Position numbers and translations under genes: made by a program
Notes under the pieces: generated by a model
What the model was told of the DNA's origin: nothing
The model's database searches: none
The model's input: the letters and a program-made list of their open reading frames with translations, nothing else
Origin: CBDDFN01 sp965227065
GTDB taxonomy: Bacteria > Pseudomonadota > Alphaproteobacteria > SPJN01
DNA: 64,000 nt
Direction: 5' to 3'
Assembly: GCA_965227065.1 (NCBI GenBank)
Contig: CBDDFN010000009.1
Span: 1-64,000 of the forward strand
In this document: piece by piece, positions 1 through 8,801 of the stretch
How positions within the stretch are numbered: position 1 is the stretch's first letter
Layout: the number at the start of each line of letters is the position of its first letter

Positions 1-501
1 TACCCCTGCGCCTCGGAAGACGAACCCGGCCAGGCGGTGATTTTCGGCGAAGGCTTCCCGACGGCGAACGGACGGGTGCAGTTGATGCCGACCAACCTCG
101 TCCCGCCGGCGGAATTGCCGGACGACGAATACCCGCTGGTGCTGACGACGGGCCGGTTGCTGGAGCATTGGCATACGGGCGCCATGACAAGGCGCGCGTC
201 GGTGCTGGATTCGATTGAGCCGGAGGGCCAGGTGCATCTGCATCCAAGCTGGATGCGGGAGCAGAAAATCGAGCCCGGAGAGATGGTGGCGATCGCCACG
301 CGGCGCGGCACGATCCATCTGAAGGCGCGGTCGGATCGGGACGTGACGCCCGGCATGATCTTCGTGCCCTTCTGCTTCGCGGAAGGCCCGGCGAACATGC
401 TGACGAACCCGCAGCTGGACCCGTTCGGCAAGATCCCCGAATTCAAGTTCTGCGCGGCAAAGGTCGAGAAGATCGGCGAAGCCGCCGTGGCCGCGGAGTA
501 A
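1..501 (+). CDS. Formate dehydrogenase alpha subunit, C-terminal part (partial)
   Basis: The reading frame is open from base 1, so the 5' part lies outside the window; 166 residues remain. They form the C-terminal molybdopterin-dinucleotide-binding domain of a large molybdenum/tungsten oxidoreductase. Segments such as GEGFPTANGRVQLMP, LTTGRLLEHWHTGAMTRR and FCFAEGPANMLTNPQLDP are typical of NAD-dependent cytoplasmic formate dehydrogenase alpha subunits, which oxidise formate to CO2. The active-site selenocysteine/cysteine and the iron-sulfur N-terminus are not visible, so another member of the family (for example an assimilatory nitrate reductase relative) cannot be fully excluded. It lies in the first 5.8 kb, which may come from a different genome than the rest of the contig. 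Confidence 0.85.
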   Translation, partial: YPCASEDEPGQAVIFGEGFPTANGRVQLMPTNLVPPAELPDDEYPLVLTTGRLLEHWHTGAMTRRASVLDSIEPEGQVHLHPSWMREQKIEPGEMVAIATRRGTIHLKARSDRDVTPGMIFVPFCFAEGPANMLTNPQLDPFGKIPEFKFCAAKVEKIGEAAVAAE

Positions 502-516
502 CGCCGTCCAAACGGA

Positions 517-975
517 TCAGCCGGAGAGAATCTCCACATCCGCCTTGATTGAATTGGCGATGAAACAGTTGCTGTGCGCCTTGGCGTGCAGTTCTTCGAC
601 CTGCTCCGGCGTCGGGCGGTAGCCTTCATATTCCACTTCGGGCCGGAGCATGATCTTGGTGAAGGCCACACAACCCTCGTCGGTGCGGTCCATGACCCCT
701 TCCGGGTCGTCCTCGTAAGACAGTACCGACAGGCCCATCTTGTGCGCGAAATACAGGAAGAACATCATGTGGCAGCTCGACGCCGCCGCCACCAAAGCCT
801 CTTCGGGGTCGACATAGGAAGAAACGGCATAGGGTTCCGGCATCGACAATGGGGATGCCGCCGCATGCACGGTCCCACCGCCGTCGAAGACCCAATGATG
901 GCCGCTGGGGAAATGCCCGGACGGTGACGGCGGGCCCTGCTTGGCCCATTCAACATGTGCGGTAAACGTTTTCAT
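517..975 (-). CDS. OsmC/Ohr family protein
   Basis: The protein has 152 residues from MKTFTAHVEW. This start is chosen because a GGAGGAG ribosome-binding site precedes it; an upstream in-frame ATG would add 17 unlikely residues. It shows the OsmC fold signature: the substrate-gating PEEALVAAASSCHMMFFLYFA segment with the first conserved Cys, and HSNCFIANSIKADVEI with the second. The two cysteines form the peroxidatic pair in organic-hydroperoxide reductases of this family. The conserved FDGGG..HAAASPL stretch near the N-terminus is the OsmC-like dimer region. The likely role is thiol-dependent detoxification of organic peroxides. It ends convergently, 15 bases from the formate dehydrogenase stop. 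Nothing in the sequence shows whether it is OsmC or Ohr proper. Confidence 0.85.
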   Translation of the reverse strand: MKTFTAHVEWAKQGPPSPSGHFPSGHHWVFDGGGTVHAAASPLSMPEPYAVSSYVDPEEALVAAASSCHMMFFLYFAHKMGLSVLSYEDDPEGVMDRTDEGCVAFTKIMLRPEVEYEGYRPTPEQVEELHAKAHSNCFIANSIKADVEILSG

Positions 976-1084
976 GCGCCCTTCTCCTCCATAAGACGCC
1001 ACGCCCCAACCGTCACAGAATACCACAAGAGTGCTAACAGGACCTTACCGCCGTGTTCAAAATGCCGATACCGGCAGCGGCAGA

Positions 1085-1111
1085 GGGGCGCCGGGATTGA
1101 CCCGGCGCCCC
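1085..1111 (-). terminator. Strong hairpin downstream of the MFS gene
   Basis: GGGGCGCCGGG (1085-1095) and CCCGGCGCCCC (1101-1111) form a perfect 11-bp stem with a 5-base loop. It sits just after the true stop of the minus-strand MFS gene and before the OsmC start. There is no long T-run on the minus strand, so it may be an imperfect intrinsic terminator. Confidence 0.55.
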
Positions 1112-1134
1112 TGCCGCACTGAGGAAGCTACAGT

Positions 1135-2303
1135 TCAGCGGCGCAGCAGAACCACCAAGCCGCCGATGCAGCCGACACAGGCCAGCAGCATCAAGGCCCG
1201 CGGACGGTTCCCAGGCGAGAGCCGCGCCGGTGACAGGGGTGCCGACGGCACCGCCGACCGCGTAGGCCATGGCGAAGGCAGCGCTTCCCGCGACCAGTTC
1301 GCCGCCGGTGTGCTTTTCCCCGAGCAAGGAGATCCCGGCCGTGTAGACCCCGAAGAACGCGCTGCCGCACAGCGCGGCCAGCGGCCAGATGAGCCAGCTG
1401 GTAACCGGAACCACGGCGAACAGGCCGAAGGTGATCCCGGCGATCAGCAGGCACGCGCCCGCCACCATCCAACGGTTCACCCGGTCCAGCACCGCGCCGA
1501 GCGGCAATTGCGAGACGATCATTCCGACATGCGCCACGGTCACGAAAAGCGCGGCGCCGCTGGCGGACATGCCCTCACCGGCCAGGTAGATCGGCAGGAT
1601 CGAGATGACGCTGCCGTCGTATGATGCCGAACAGCAGAATGACGAACAGCAGCATCGGGCTGGTCCGCAGGAACGGCAGCAATGCCCCGTGCGGCATCGC
1701 TTCCGGCTCTACCTGCGCGCGCCGGCACAGGAACGCGAACAGAAAGGCGACAAAGGCGATCACAACCGCGCAGGCGGCAAACGCAAAGCCGTTTTCCGTC
1801 CCGAACAGGGGAATGCCCAGCGGGCCGATGGCGAAACCGGCCGCCATGCTGGTACCGTACAGACCGGCGACCCGGCCCCGCACACGATCGGTAGCCGCCA
1901 CGTTCAGCCAGGCTTCGCCTACGACGTAGATCGTGTTGACGCAGAATCCCAGGAAGAAGCGGAAGAAGAACCAGGCCGCCAAGTCGTCCAGCACGGCCAT
2001 GAAGACCAGCGTGGCGGCCGACCCCAGAAGCGAAAACACGACAAGGGTGCCGGCGCGCAGCATGGCGGTCATCCGCGGCATCACCAGCGTGGAGACGGCC
2101 AGCCCCAGCATATAGGCGGCGGCGTTCAGGCCGATCAGCGTTTCATCGGTGCCGCGCGAAGCAAGCAGCAGCGAAATCAGCGGATAGGTCAGCCCCTGCG
2201 CCATGGCGAAAGCGGCGATCCCTACGATCACGGCGGCGATGGAGGCCCAGTCCGAGCGGCGATCGTCAGCGGCGGCGAAACAGTCGTTCGTGGCGATGGT
2301 CAT
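1135..2303 (-). pseudogene. MFS transporter (YcaD-like), two frameshifts
   Basis: Two reading frames together make one 12-helix major facilitator protein of about 390 residues. The N-terminal frame starts at 2303 (MTIATNDCFAAADDRRSDWA) and carries the first six to seven helices plus the motif-A-like LGLAVSTLVMPRMTAMLRAG. Around 1619-1625 the frame breaks; dropping one base restores FGIYDGSVISILPIYLAGEG, a normal helix-7 segment. A second break at a GGG run near 1194-1200 restores LMLLACVGCIGGLVVLLRR and a stop at 1135. Both breaks are single-base, so sequencing error or recent decay are equally possible from the sequence alone. It diverges from the LysR gene at 2405, which probably regulates it. 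The substrate cannot be deduced. Confidence 0.75.
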
Positions 2304-2404
2304 AGCGTGGTCCTCCTTTCCGATGGGGTCAAAATAGAGTTTCTATTAATTTGCTCAAACGAAAGGATTTTGATTTTTGAATAACTTTTTGTTATCTAAT
2401 TGCC
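2304..2404. promoter_or_regulatory. Divergent MFS/LysR promoter region with LysR box
   Basis: This 101-base gap is strikingly AT-rich compared with its flanks. It contains the perfect interrupted dyad ATAAC-N5-GTTAT at 2381-2395, which matches the T-N11-A rule for LysR-type operators (T2382, A2394). It lies ten bases before the lysR start, the usual place for autoregulation combined with control of a divergent target. Confidence 0.6.
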
Positions 2405-3421
2405 ATGCAACGCCTGCCCTCTACCGCCGCATTACAAATGTTCGTGGAAGCCGCCCACGCGGAGAGTTTCGTGCGCGCCGCCGATGCCCTGAACATCACT
2501 CAGGCGGCGGTCAGCAAACAGATCAAGAACCTTGAGGAGATCATCGGCGCGCCGCTGTTCGAGCGGCGGCACCGGCAGGTGCTACTAACCGACCGGGGAG
2601 CTGCCTATTTGCCGGTCGCGGAAGGCATTCTTAGGGATCTTGCGATCGCAACAGAGCAAGCGGGAACGCAGCCGACCTACGCCGAACTGAGCATCGAAAT
2701 CGATCATGAACTGCTGACCTACTGGATGCTGCCCCGGATGCAGAACCTCCGGGCGCACTTTCCGGATTGCCACTTCCAGTTCAACGCCCCGCAGATGAAC
2801 GCAAGGCGTCCAAACCGGTATACCGACCTCGCCATAGTCTATGGGCGCCCCACCTTTCCGGGTCTCACGGTCGAGGCGTTTCTGGACTATGTCGCCTTCC
2901 CGGTCTGTGCCCCCTCCTTGGTCAACGGGCCGTCCCGGAACCCGGCCTGGGAAGACCTTAAAGAGCGCACGCTGTTGCACGATTATTCCAAGTCCTGGTG
3001 GGATGAGACGCTGAAACGGCTGGGCATATCGGTGAAACCCAGCGACCCGGAAATCCTGCTGGGCCAGGCGACGGCCTGCCTGACCGCGGCGGCGCAAGGT
3101 ATCGGGATTGCCATCGGCGACGACGTCACCTGCAGGCAGATGCTGGATGACGGGACGCTGGTGCGGGTGACCGACGTGATTCTGCCCGGGCGGGAGTCCC
3201 ACTATATCGTCACTCAACAGGACAGTCCGACCAGCAGCCTGGCCGACGCCTTCATCGATTGGCTTAGACGGGAAGAGGCCGCACACTTCTCCTGGCGGCG
3301 GGCCAATCTGGGGCGTATGACGCGGGCGCCGCCGCGGGTCAGCTTCCCGCCATTTCCCAGGCCGCTTTGGCAAGCGCGCTGGCGGTTTCCTCGACCACTT
3401 CGCGCCTGCGCCCGGGGCTGA
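2405..3421 (+). CDS. LysR-type transcriptional regulator (GcvA-like)
   Basis: The protein has an N-terminal winged helix-turn-helix (residues about 5-65), with AADALNITQAAVSKQIKNLE as the recognition region and the family hallmark LFERRHRQVLLTDRG. A substrate-binding-like effector domain follows to about residue 295. The opening PSTAALQMFVEAA is like the GcvA/AmpR branch. The probable target is the divergent MFS gene, through the LysR box at 2381-2395. The product is 338 residues, about 35 longer than usual, and its 3' end overlaps the convergent DUF115 gene by 83 bases. The arginine-rich tail after FIDWLRREEAAHFSW does not look like a LysR ending, so a further frameshift near 3280-3310 is possible. 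Confidence 0.85.
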   Translation: MQRLPSTAALQMFVEAAHAESFVRAADALNITQAAVSKQIKNLEEIIGAPLFERRHRQVLLTDRGAAYLPVAEGILRDLAIATEQAGTQPTYAELSIEIDHELLTYWMLPRMQNLRAHFPDCHFQFNAPQMNARRPNRYTDLAIVYGRPTFPGLTVEAFLDYVAFPVCAPSLVNGPSRNPAWEDLKERTLLHDYSKSWWDETLKRLGISVKPSDPEILLGQATACLTAAAQGIGIAIGDDVTCRQMLDDGTLVRVTDVILPGRESHYIVTQQDSPTSSLADAFIDWLRREEAAHFSWRRANLGRMTRAPPRVSFPPFPRPLWQARWRFPRPLRACARG

Positions 3422-5316
3422 CCCGGCCGTACAGACTGTTGCCGGCCTGCAGGATCATCTGACTGGTGCCGGCCATCATGAACCGCGCGGTGGATGCCGG
3501 GTCGTCGCCGTCGCTTCCGGCCAGCATGGCGACCAGCAGGTCATTGAGGCTTTCCATGTCCGGCGCCGTCTGTCGCCCCGCCAACCCGGCGACGCGGGGC
3601 GCCAATTCGGACATTTCATCGCCCAGCGCCGCCATCGCGGCATTGATCGCAGTGTCGTTCATGGTCAGCACCGGGAGCCCGGACACCAGCGCGGGCGGAT
3701 CGATTGTGCTGGGCGGCGGGTCGACCGTATCCGACCGCTTGGGCGCGGCTCCTTCGATCCGCACGCCGTCGCTGCAATTGAAGAAACGGTGCGCGGGATT
3801 GAGGCTCGCCAAGGTCGAGAAGTACAGCGTGCCGAAGGCGAATTCACGGCTGGTATAGGCTGTCTCCCGGAAGTTGCCCGCGACCGGTATGGTGAGTTTT
3901 TCCATCTCGCCGCCGCTTTGCCAAAACGGGTCGTCGCTCAATCCGTAAATCGACGCGCCGGAATGATGGCGTTCGGGCGCGATCGTCCCGAGGTCGACGC
4001 CGAACAAATAGATTTCCGGCGCGCCCAAGGCCATCGCGGTGCGGCAGGCCAGGTGCGTGACGGTCGGCCCGGCCATGGGCAACACAAGTTCCTCGCGTCC
4101 GAACAGGCGCGTTGGCGACAGGTTTTCCCGCATGACCAGGGTCGCCTGTTCGTAGAGCCCCCACCACCTCGGGATCGACGGTCGAGGCGGCAATCAGATG
4201 AATGCCGTCCGTTCCATACCGGTCGGCCACCATTTGGTTCACGGTGATGATGGCGGCCACGTTCTCGATCTCGCAGTGAAAATCCGGCCGGATGCCGGAT
4301 TCCAACAACACGCCGAGCCCGGTGCCGCCCGATATGAAAAGGCACTTGTCGCGCAGGCGCTTTAGGGTTTCGATCTCCCCGTCGATCGAGGGACCGCTGC
4401 CGATGATGACCGCCGGGGGACAGGGTTGGGTGGCCGTCCCCGGAACCAGTATGCGATGCGCCCGCGCTGACAGGTTATCCGACGCGTTTTTGAGCATCAG
4501 GCATTCATCCTCGAAGAAGCCGTCGCTGTCCGCGATAACGCGCGTGCTTTCCATGAACTGCGCCAGCGCGGCTTCCAAAACCGGTGTCCGGTAATGGCCG
4601 AATACATAGGACCCGTCGAGCAGGCAGCGGTCCGGGCCCCTCATCGCCTCATAGACCTTGTTCGACAATGCCATCGGTTTGTCGTCGAACAGGAACTGCA
4701 CCCGACCGCCGCGTCCCTTGACGATCCCGATGACGTCCGACCATTCGATCGCCTGCATGCTCAGCGCCAGGAAAGCCGGCGTTTGGTCCGCCACGATCAG
4801 GTGCCGGACGTTAAAGCGCTGCAGCAACGGCTCGATCTGCAGGCCGAGGCCCAAACCGAACATCGTGAGATACCCGGCAAGCAGATCGGGGTCGCGTCTT
4901 TGCCGGTCCATCTTGGAAGCGAACTTGTTGTGCAGACGCCGGGTCGCCCGGTCGCTGATCAGCGCTCTATCGTCCGTCGGCAGCACCGGGCTCAGCGACA
5001 GGGACTGAGGATTGTCGACGAATTCGGCGACCTGCCGCGCCGCGAAAGGCTCGGCGCCGCTGGGATACATCCGCCGTCCACCGACTTCGATGTTGAGCAG
5101 ACCGGTGCCTTTGTCCTTCACCAGGGCGAGGTCGCTCTGCAACGTGGCGAGCCGCTCTGCGAAAGGCAGCGACACATGTTCGGCCAGCACAATCAGGTTG
5201 CGCTCGAACAGCGTCTTCGGAATGCCGCTCTGTTCCGACAAGGGGGCGCTCCATTGATCCCGGCGGGAAAGTTCAATAGTGATTCTCGGCAGAGACCCGA
5301 TAGTCGACAGTTCCAC
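3339..5316 (-). pseudogene. DUF115 / MptE-like (Maf-type) protein, one frameshift
   Basis: Two frames join into one protein of about 660 residues. The first runs from a GTG at 5316 and includes PAVIIGSGPSIDGEIETL, the Rossmann-like nucleotide-binding signature of the DUF115/6-hydroxymethylpterin-pyrophosphokinase-like family. The second continues with GLYEQATLVMRENL and a DUF115 C-terminal half (GAPEIYLFGVDLG). The break is at a run of five C on the plus strand (4158-4162); removing one base restores PEVVGLYEQAT. Proteins of this family include the Maf enzymes that add nonulosonic acid sugars to flagellin, so a flagellin or surface glycosylation role is likely but not shown. No flagellar gene is in view. 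The divergent neighbour is a membrane protein starting at 5363. Confidence 0.75.
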
Positions 5317-5362
5317 GATTCCAAACCCGCGTCGATCACCCCGCGAAAAGGCCTTGCCTGAA

Positions 5363-5800
5363 ATGAGAACTCAGTCGGTGTCCGCCGCGCTTTATCTTAC
5401 GCTGTGCGCGCTGACCATCATCGACGCGCTGGCCGACTGGCCCCCGGCGGTGTGGGCGGCGTCCGCATTGGTCGTTGTTTTCCTGGTGCTCGAAGGCGTC
5501 CGGATCGCCCGCCTGCAAGCTCTGGTCGGCCTCGTCCTTGCCGGTGCGGGTCTCTTTATCGCGGCAAGCCAGAACGCGTTTGCGGAAACCGTACTCGACG
5601 GTTTGCGGCGCACCCTTCCCTTCCTGCTGCTTTTTGCTTCCGTCACCTGGCTGCAGATCCCGGCGGGCGAGAGCCCGGCTCTGTTGAAAGTACGCGCGGT
5701 CGCGTTGGCGCAGCCGCCGGGCCGGCGCTTCGCGGTGGTCGGCACGGCGGCGCACTTCCTGGGCGTCGCCTTCAATCTGGCCGGCCTGTCCCTAACCTCT
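5363..5800 (+). pseudogene. N-terminal fragment of an unidentified polytopic membrane protein
   Basis: From MRTQSVSAALYL the sequence shows four to five hydrophobic helices (for example PPAVWAASALVVVFLVLEG, LVGLVLAGAGLFIAASQNAF and TLPFLLLFASVTWLQIPAG) and then stops being membrane-like exactly where secretin sequence begins (about 5785-5803). I do not recognise the family. The fragment is fused in frame to the CpaC C-terminus, and the fusion makes no biological sense: a secretin needs its signal peptide and N-domains. The start is taken at 5363 rather than an upstream ATG at 5279, because the extra 28 residues overlap the divergent DUF115 gene and are polar. Confidence 0.5.
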
Positions 5801-5803
5801 GTC
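5785..5803. other. Probable chimeric join between two unrelated sequences
   Basis: Upstream of this point the frame encodes a membrane protein helix (HFLGVAFNLAGLSL). Downstream it encodes the conserved secretin core VELRDGQSFVLAGLIQ. The gene order cpaA-cpaB-cpaC expected before cpaE is absent, and gene quality changes here: three frameshifts before, none noticed after. The exact base cannot be fixed by eye. Confidence 0.7.
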
Positions 5804-6115
5804 GAACTGCGTGATGGTCAAAGCTTCGTGCTGGCCGGTCTGATCCAGAACGCAAGCTCCAACATCGAAGAGAAGGTGCCGTATCTGGGCAATATCCCGG
5901 TGCTGGGCATGTTCTTCAAACGGGTCCGCACCCAGCGCGACATGGAAGAACTCATCATCGTCGCCACGCCGCGCCTTGTGAGTGCTGAAGACATGCCTGC
6001 GCCGGCGAACCTGCCCGGCCAGGAAGTGGCGGATTATGAGCCCTCGATTGCCGATATCATCATGGACCGCAACGAGCTTGACCGTCGTCTCGCCGAACAT
6101 GGCCTGCTGCCGTAA
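5801..6115 (+). CDS. cpaC: Tad pilus outer-membrane secretin CpaC, 3' fragment
   Basis: The 104 residues match the end of the type II/III secretin domain: VELRDGQSFVLAGLIQNASS, then VPYLGNIPVLGMFFKR and the closing EELIIVATPRLV. In Tad/Cpa systems this multimer forms the outer-membrane channel through which the Flp pilus passes. The signal peptide, N-domains and most of the secretin barrel are missing, because the sequence upstream belongs to something else. The stop is 20 bases before cpaE. No cpaD-type lipoprotein lies between the two, so the arrangement is cpaC-cpaE directly. The true gene would be about 1.4-1.6 kb. Confidence 0.85.
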   Translation, partial: VELRDGQSFVLAGLIQNASSNIEEKVPYLGNIPVLGMFFKRVRTQRDMEELIIVATPRLVSAEDMPAPANLPGQEVADYEPSIADIIMDRNELDRRLAEHGLLP

Positions 6116-6135
6116 ACAATAACAAGGAGAGTGGC

Positions 6136-7437
6136 ATGTCTGCCGATCCGCGTATCGAACCTTCATTCACCCCCGCCGCTGGTGCCGGTTCCGACCAGGG
6201 CACGGCCCAGCTGTTCAAAGTGGTTGTCGTCACATTCGACAGCGAAGCGACGGGCCGGATTTCGGCCGCCCTTGACGGGGTGGCCACCACCGCCAGCGTT
6301 GAACCGCAAGGCAATCTGGCCTCAACCATCGTCGATACGATGGGGGCTGATCTGGTGGTGGTCGACTCTGACGCCACCGGCAGCCATGGCGAGAACCTGC
6401 TCGACCTCATCCGGTCGATGAAGGAGCGTTATCCCGACCTTCCCGCCGTTGCGCTGGGCGATGAATCCGCTGCGCAGCGTGTTCTGGCCGCGATGCGGTC
6501 GGGCGCGGTTGATTTTCTTGAACGCGACTCCACCCAGGAAGAATTTCGCGCCCAGATCGGTCAGCACCTGAAACGCTACCGCCCCTCTGAGGTACGGATG
6601 GCCGCCAAGGTGCGGGCAGTCGTGTCGGCGCGCGGCAATGAAGGTGAGGCGGTGTTCGCGCTCAACCTCGCCGCGCTTGCGGCCAAGAAAGCCGGGGAGC
6701 GGGCGTCTATCCTGCTTGATTTCGCGCTGCCCTCGGGGGAAATCGAAATCGGCCTGGGTGTGACCTCGACCTACACGGTCCGCGATGCCATTGTCGATAT
6801 GCCCCGGCTTGACCGCACACTGATTGCATCTGCGGTGGCGCGTGATGAGCGCTCGGGCATGTATCTGCTGCCTTTGACGGCGGCGGGTGAAAATGTGCGG
6901 GACATGAACGGCGCTGCGATCCTGTCGCTGATCGGTTTGCTGCGCCCCATGTTCCAAGAAATTGTTATCAATGGCGGGGCCTTGACCCGTGGTGGCGGGC
7001 TGCAGCAGCTTTTGCCGCTGGTTGATGATCCCTATCTGGTTGTCCGGCAAGATCTCGCCAGTGTGAAAGCGGCATCTGATCTGATCCGCCGGGCCAATCT
7101 GGATGATGAAGCGCGCCTCAACATCACGCTGGTCATCCCCGAAGCCGACAAATCCATTGCCCTGTCACCCGATGAAATTGCCGACACGCTGGCGCTGAAG
7201 AAGGTTATCCAGCTGCCGCCTGCGCGGGCCGACGTTACCAACGCGCTCAATGCCGGTATTCCGCTGGCCGTGTCGACGCCAAGCTCGGGCTATGTGCGCG
7301 CCATCGGCAAGTCGCTGGGTAGCACCGGCAGCGTGATGATCGGCGGTTCGGGGGGCGGTACCAAAGCCTCCCCGATCGAAGAGCTGACCGGCAAGGTCAA
7401 GGCGGGCCTTGATGGGCTGATGGACCGTTTCAAGTAA
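6136..7437 (+). CDS. cpaE: Tad pilus assembly protein CpaE/TadZ
   Basis: The protein has 433 residues. An N-terminal receiver-like domain (about 25-145) is followed by a MinD/ParA-like domain (about 155-400). CpaE/TadZ proteins localise the Tad machine to the pole or surface site. The usual deviant Walker A (KGG-x-G-x-[ST]) is replaced by SARGNEGEAVF at residues 164-174, without the two lysines and without the catalytic Ser/Thr. ATP hydrolysis is therefore doubtful and the protein probably works as a scaffold. A good ribosome-binding site (AAGGAG) precedes the ATG. It lies between cpaC and cpaF in the order seen in other alphaproteobacteria. Confidence 0.85.
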   Translation: MSADPRIEPSFTPAAGAGSDQGTAQLFKVVVVTFDSEATGRISAALDGVATTASVEPQGNLASTIVDTMGADLVVVDSDATGSHGENLLDLIRSMKERYPDLPAVALGDESAAQRVLAAMRSGAVDFLERDSTQEEFRAQIGQHLKRYRPSEVRMAAKVRAVVSARGNEGEAVFALNLAALAAKKAGERASILLDFALPSGEIEIGLGVTSTYTVRDAIVDMPRLDRTLIASAVARDERSGMYLLPLTAAGENVRDMNGAAILSLIGLLRPMFQEIVINGGALTRGGGLQQLLPLVDDPYLVVRQDLASVKAASDLIRRANLDDEARLNITLVIPEADKSIALSPDEIADTLALKKVIQLPPARADVTNALNAGIPLAVSTPSSGYVRAIGKSLGSTGSVMIGGSGGGTKASPIEELTGKVKAGLDGLMDRFK

Positions 7438-7457
7438 AAGCGTAAGGAGGACGACAC

Positions 7458-8798
7458 ATGGAACTGAGCAGCGACATTCCCTCCTTCGAGCGGCGGCCTG
7501 ATGAACAGGATATCGGGGTCACCGATCTTTATCAGGACCTGAAGTTCCGCACCTTCGAGCTGACGCTTGAATATCTCGATATGAAAAATCTCGATGCCGA
7601 GGATATTGCCCGCGGCGTGCTTCAGGATGAAGTGGCCCAGGCCCTGTCGGTTGCCTTGATGGGGGAGGGGGTTGCGCTCAACTCCACCGACCGGTCGCGC
7701 CTCATCCGCGAAGTTGAGTATGAAATTACAGGGCTTGGCCCGATTGAGCCGCTGCTCGAAGATCGCAGCGTGAACGACATTATCGTGAACGGCCCCAACA
7801 AGGTCTATGTCGAGCGCGATGGTGTGCTTGAAAAAGTGGCGATCCGCTTCCGCAATGATGCCCATCTGATGAATATCATCCAGCGCATCGTGTCACCGAT
7901 CGGCCGCCGCGTTGATGAAGCCAATCCTTATGTGGATGCGCGCCTGCCGGATGGCTCGCGGGTGAACGTGGTCATTCCGCCGATTGCGATTGACGGGCCG
8001 ATGGTTTCGATCCGGAAATTCAAAAAAATCCCGATCACGGTTGACCAGCTGGTGCGCACCCATTCTCTCAATCAGGATATGCTCGACTTTCTCGGTAAAG
8101 CGGTGGCCTCGCGCCTCAACATTCTGATTGTGGGCGGCACCGGTTCAGGCAAGACCACGCTGATGAACATTCTGTCGGGCTATATTCCCGACAAGGAACG
8201 GCTGGTCACGATCGAAGACGCCGCTGAGCTTCAATTGCGCCAGCACCATGTGGTCCGGCTTGAAACCCGCCCGCCGGTTTCAGGCGACAATTCCAAAGAA
8301 GTGACGGCGCGTGATCTTGTGAAAAACGCCCTGCGGATGCGGCCCGACCGCATCATTCTGGGGGAGGTGCGGGGCGCGGAGGCGGTTGATATGCTGCAGG
8401 CCATGTCGACGGGCCACGATGGCTCGATGGCGACGCTGCACGCCAACACCGCACGTGATGCGCTGTCGCGGCTTGAAATGCTGCTCGACTTTGGTGGCCT
8501 GCGCGCGGAGCCGAAAACCCTGCGCCGCTATGTGGCCGCGTCCATTCAACTGATCGTCAATGTGAACAGGCTGACCGGCGGTAAGCGCCGGGTGGTGTCG
8601 ATCATGGAACTGACCGGGGTTGAGGCGGACCACTATTCGATGAACGAGCTGTTTCGCTTTGCCGAAGACCCGCCTTTGTCGGGGCAAGGCGTGTTCGAAA
8701 GCGTGTCGCGCCGGCCTTATTATCAGCACCGGCTGACCACCAATCCGGTTCTGGTGAAAGACGATATGGGTATTGCAGGAACCAAAAAGGGGCGCTGA
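7458..8798 (+). CDS. cpaF: Tad pilus secretion ATPase CpaF (TadA)
   Basis: This is a type IV secretion/type II ATPase of the Tad subfamily, 446 residues. An N-terminal domain (about 1-200) leads into the RecA-like ATPase with Walker A GGTGSGKTT (Lys232), the Asp box TIEDAAELQL, Walker B RIILGEVRGAEA and the His box STGHDGSMATLHANT. It is the single ATPase thought to drive both extension and retraction of Flp pili at the cytoplasmic face, working on TadB/TadC. An AAGGAGGA ribosome-binding site lies 8 bases before the ATG. It is closely packed with cpaE (20 bases upstream) and tadB (3 bases downstream). All catalytic motifs are intact. Confidence 0.95.
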   Translation: MELSSDIPSFERRPDEQDIGVTDLYQDLKFRTFELTLEYLDMKNLDAEDIARGVLQDEVAQALSVALMGEGVALNSTDRSRLIREVEYEITGLGPIEPLLEDRSVNDIIVNGPNKVYVERDGVLEKVAIRFRNDAHLMNIIQRIVSPIGRRVDEANPYVDARLPDGSRVNVVIPPIAIDGPMVSIRKFKKIPITVDQLVRTHSLNQDMLDFLGKAVASRLNILIVGGTGSGKTTLMNILSGYIPDKERLVTIEDAAELQLRQHHVVRLETRPPVSGDNSKEVTARDLVKNALRMRPDRIILGEVRGAEAVDMLQAMSTGHDGSMATLHANTARDALSRLEMLLDFGGLRAEPKTLRRYVAASIQLIVNVNRLTGGKRRVVSIMELTGVEADHYSMNELFRFAEDPPLSGQGVFESVSRRPYYQHRLTTNPVLVKDDMGIAGTKKGR

Positions 8799-8801
8799 GG
8801 C

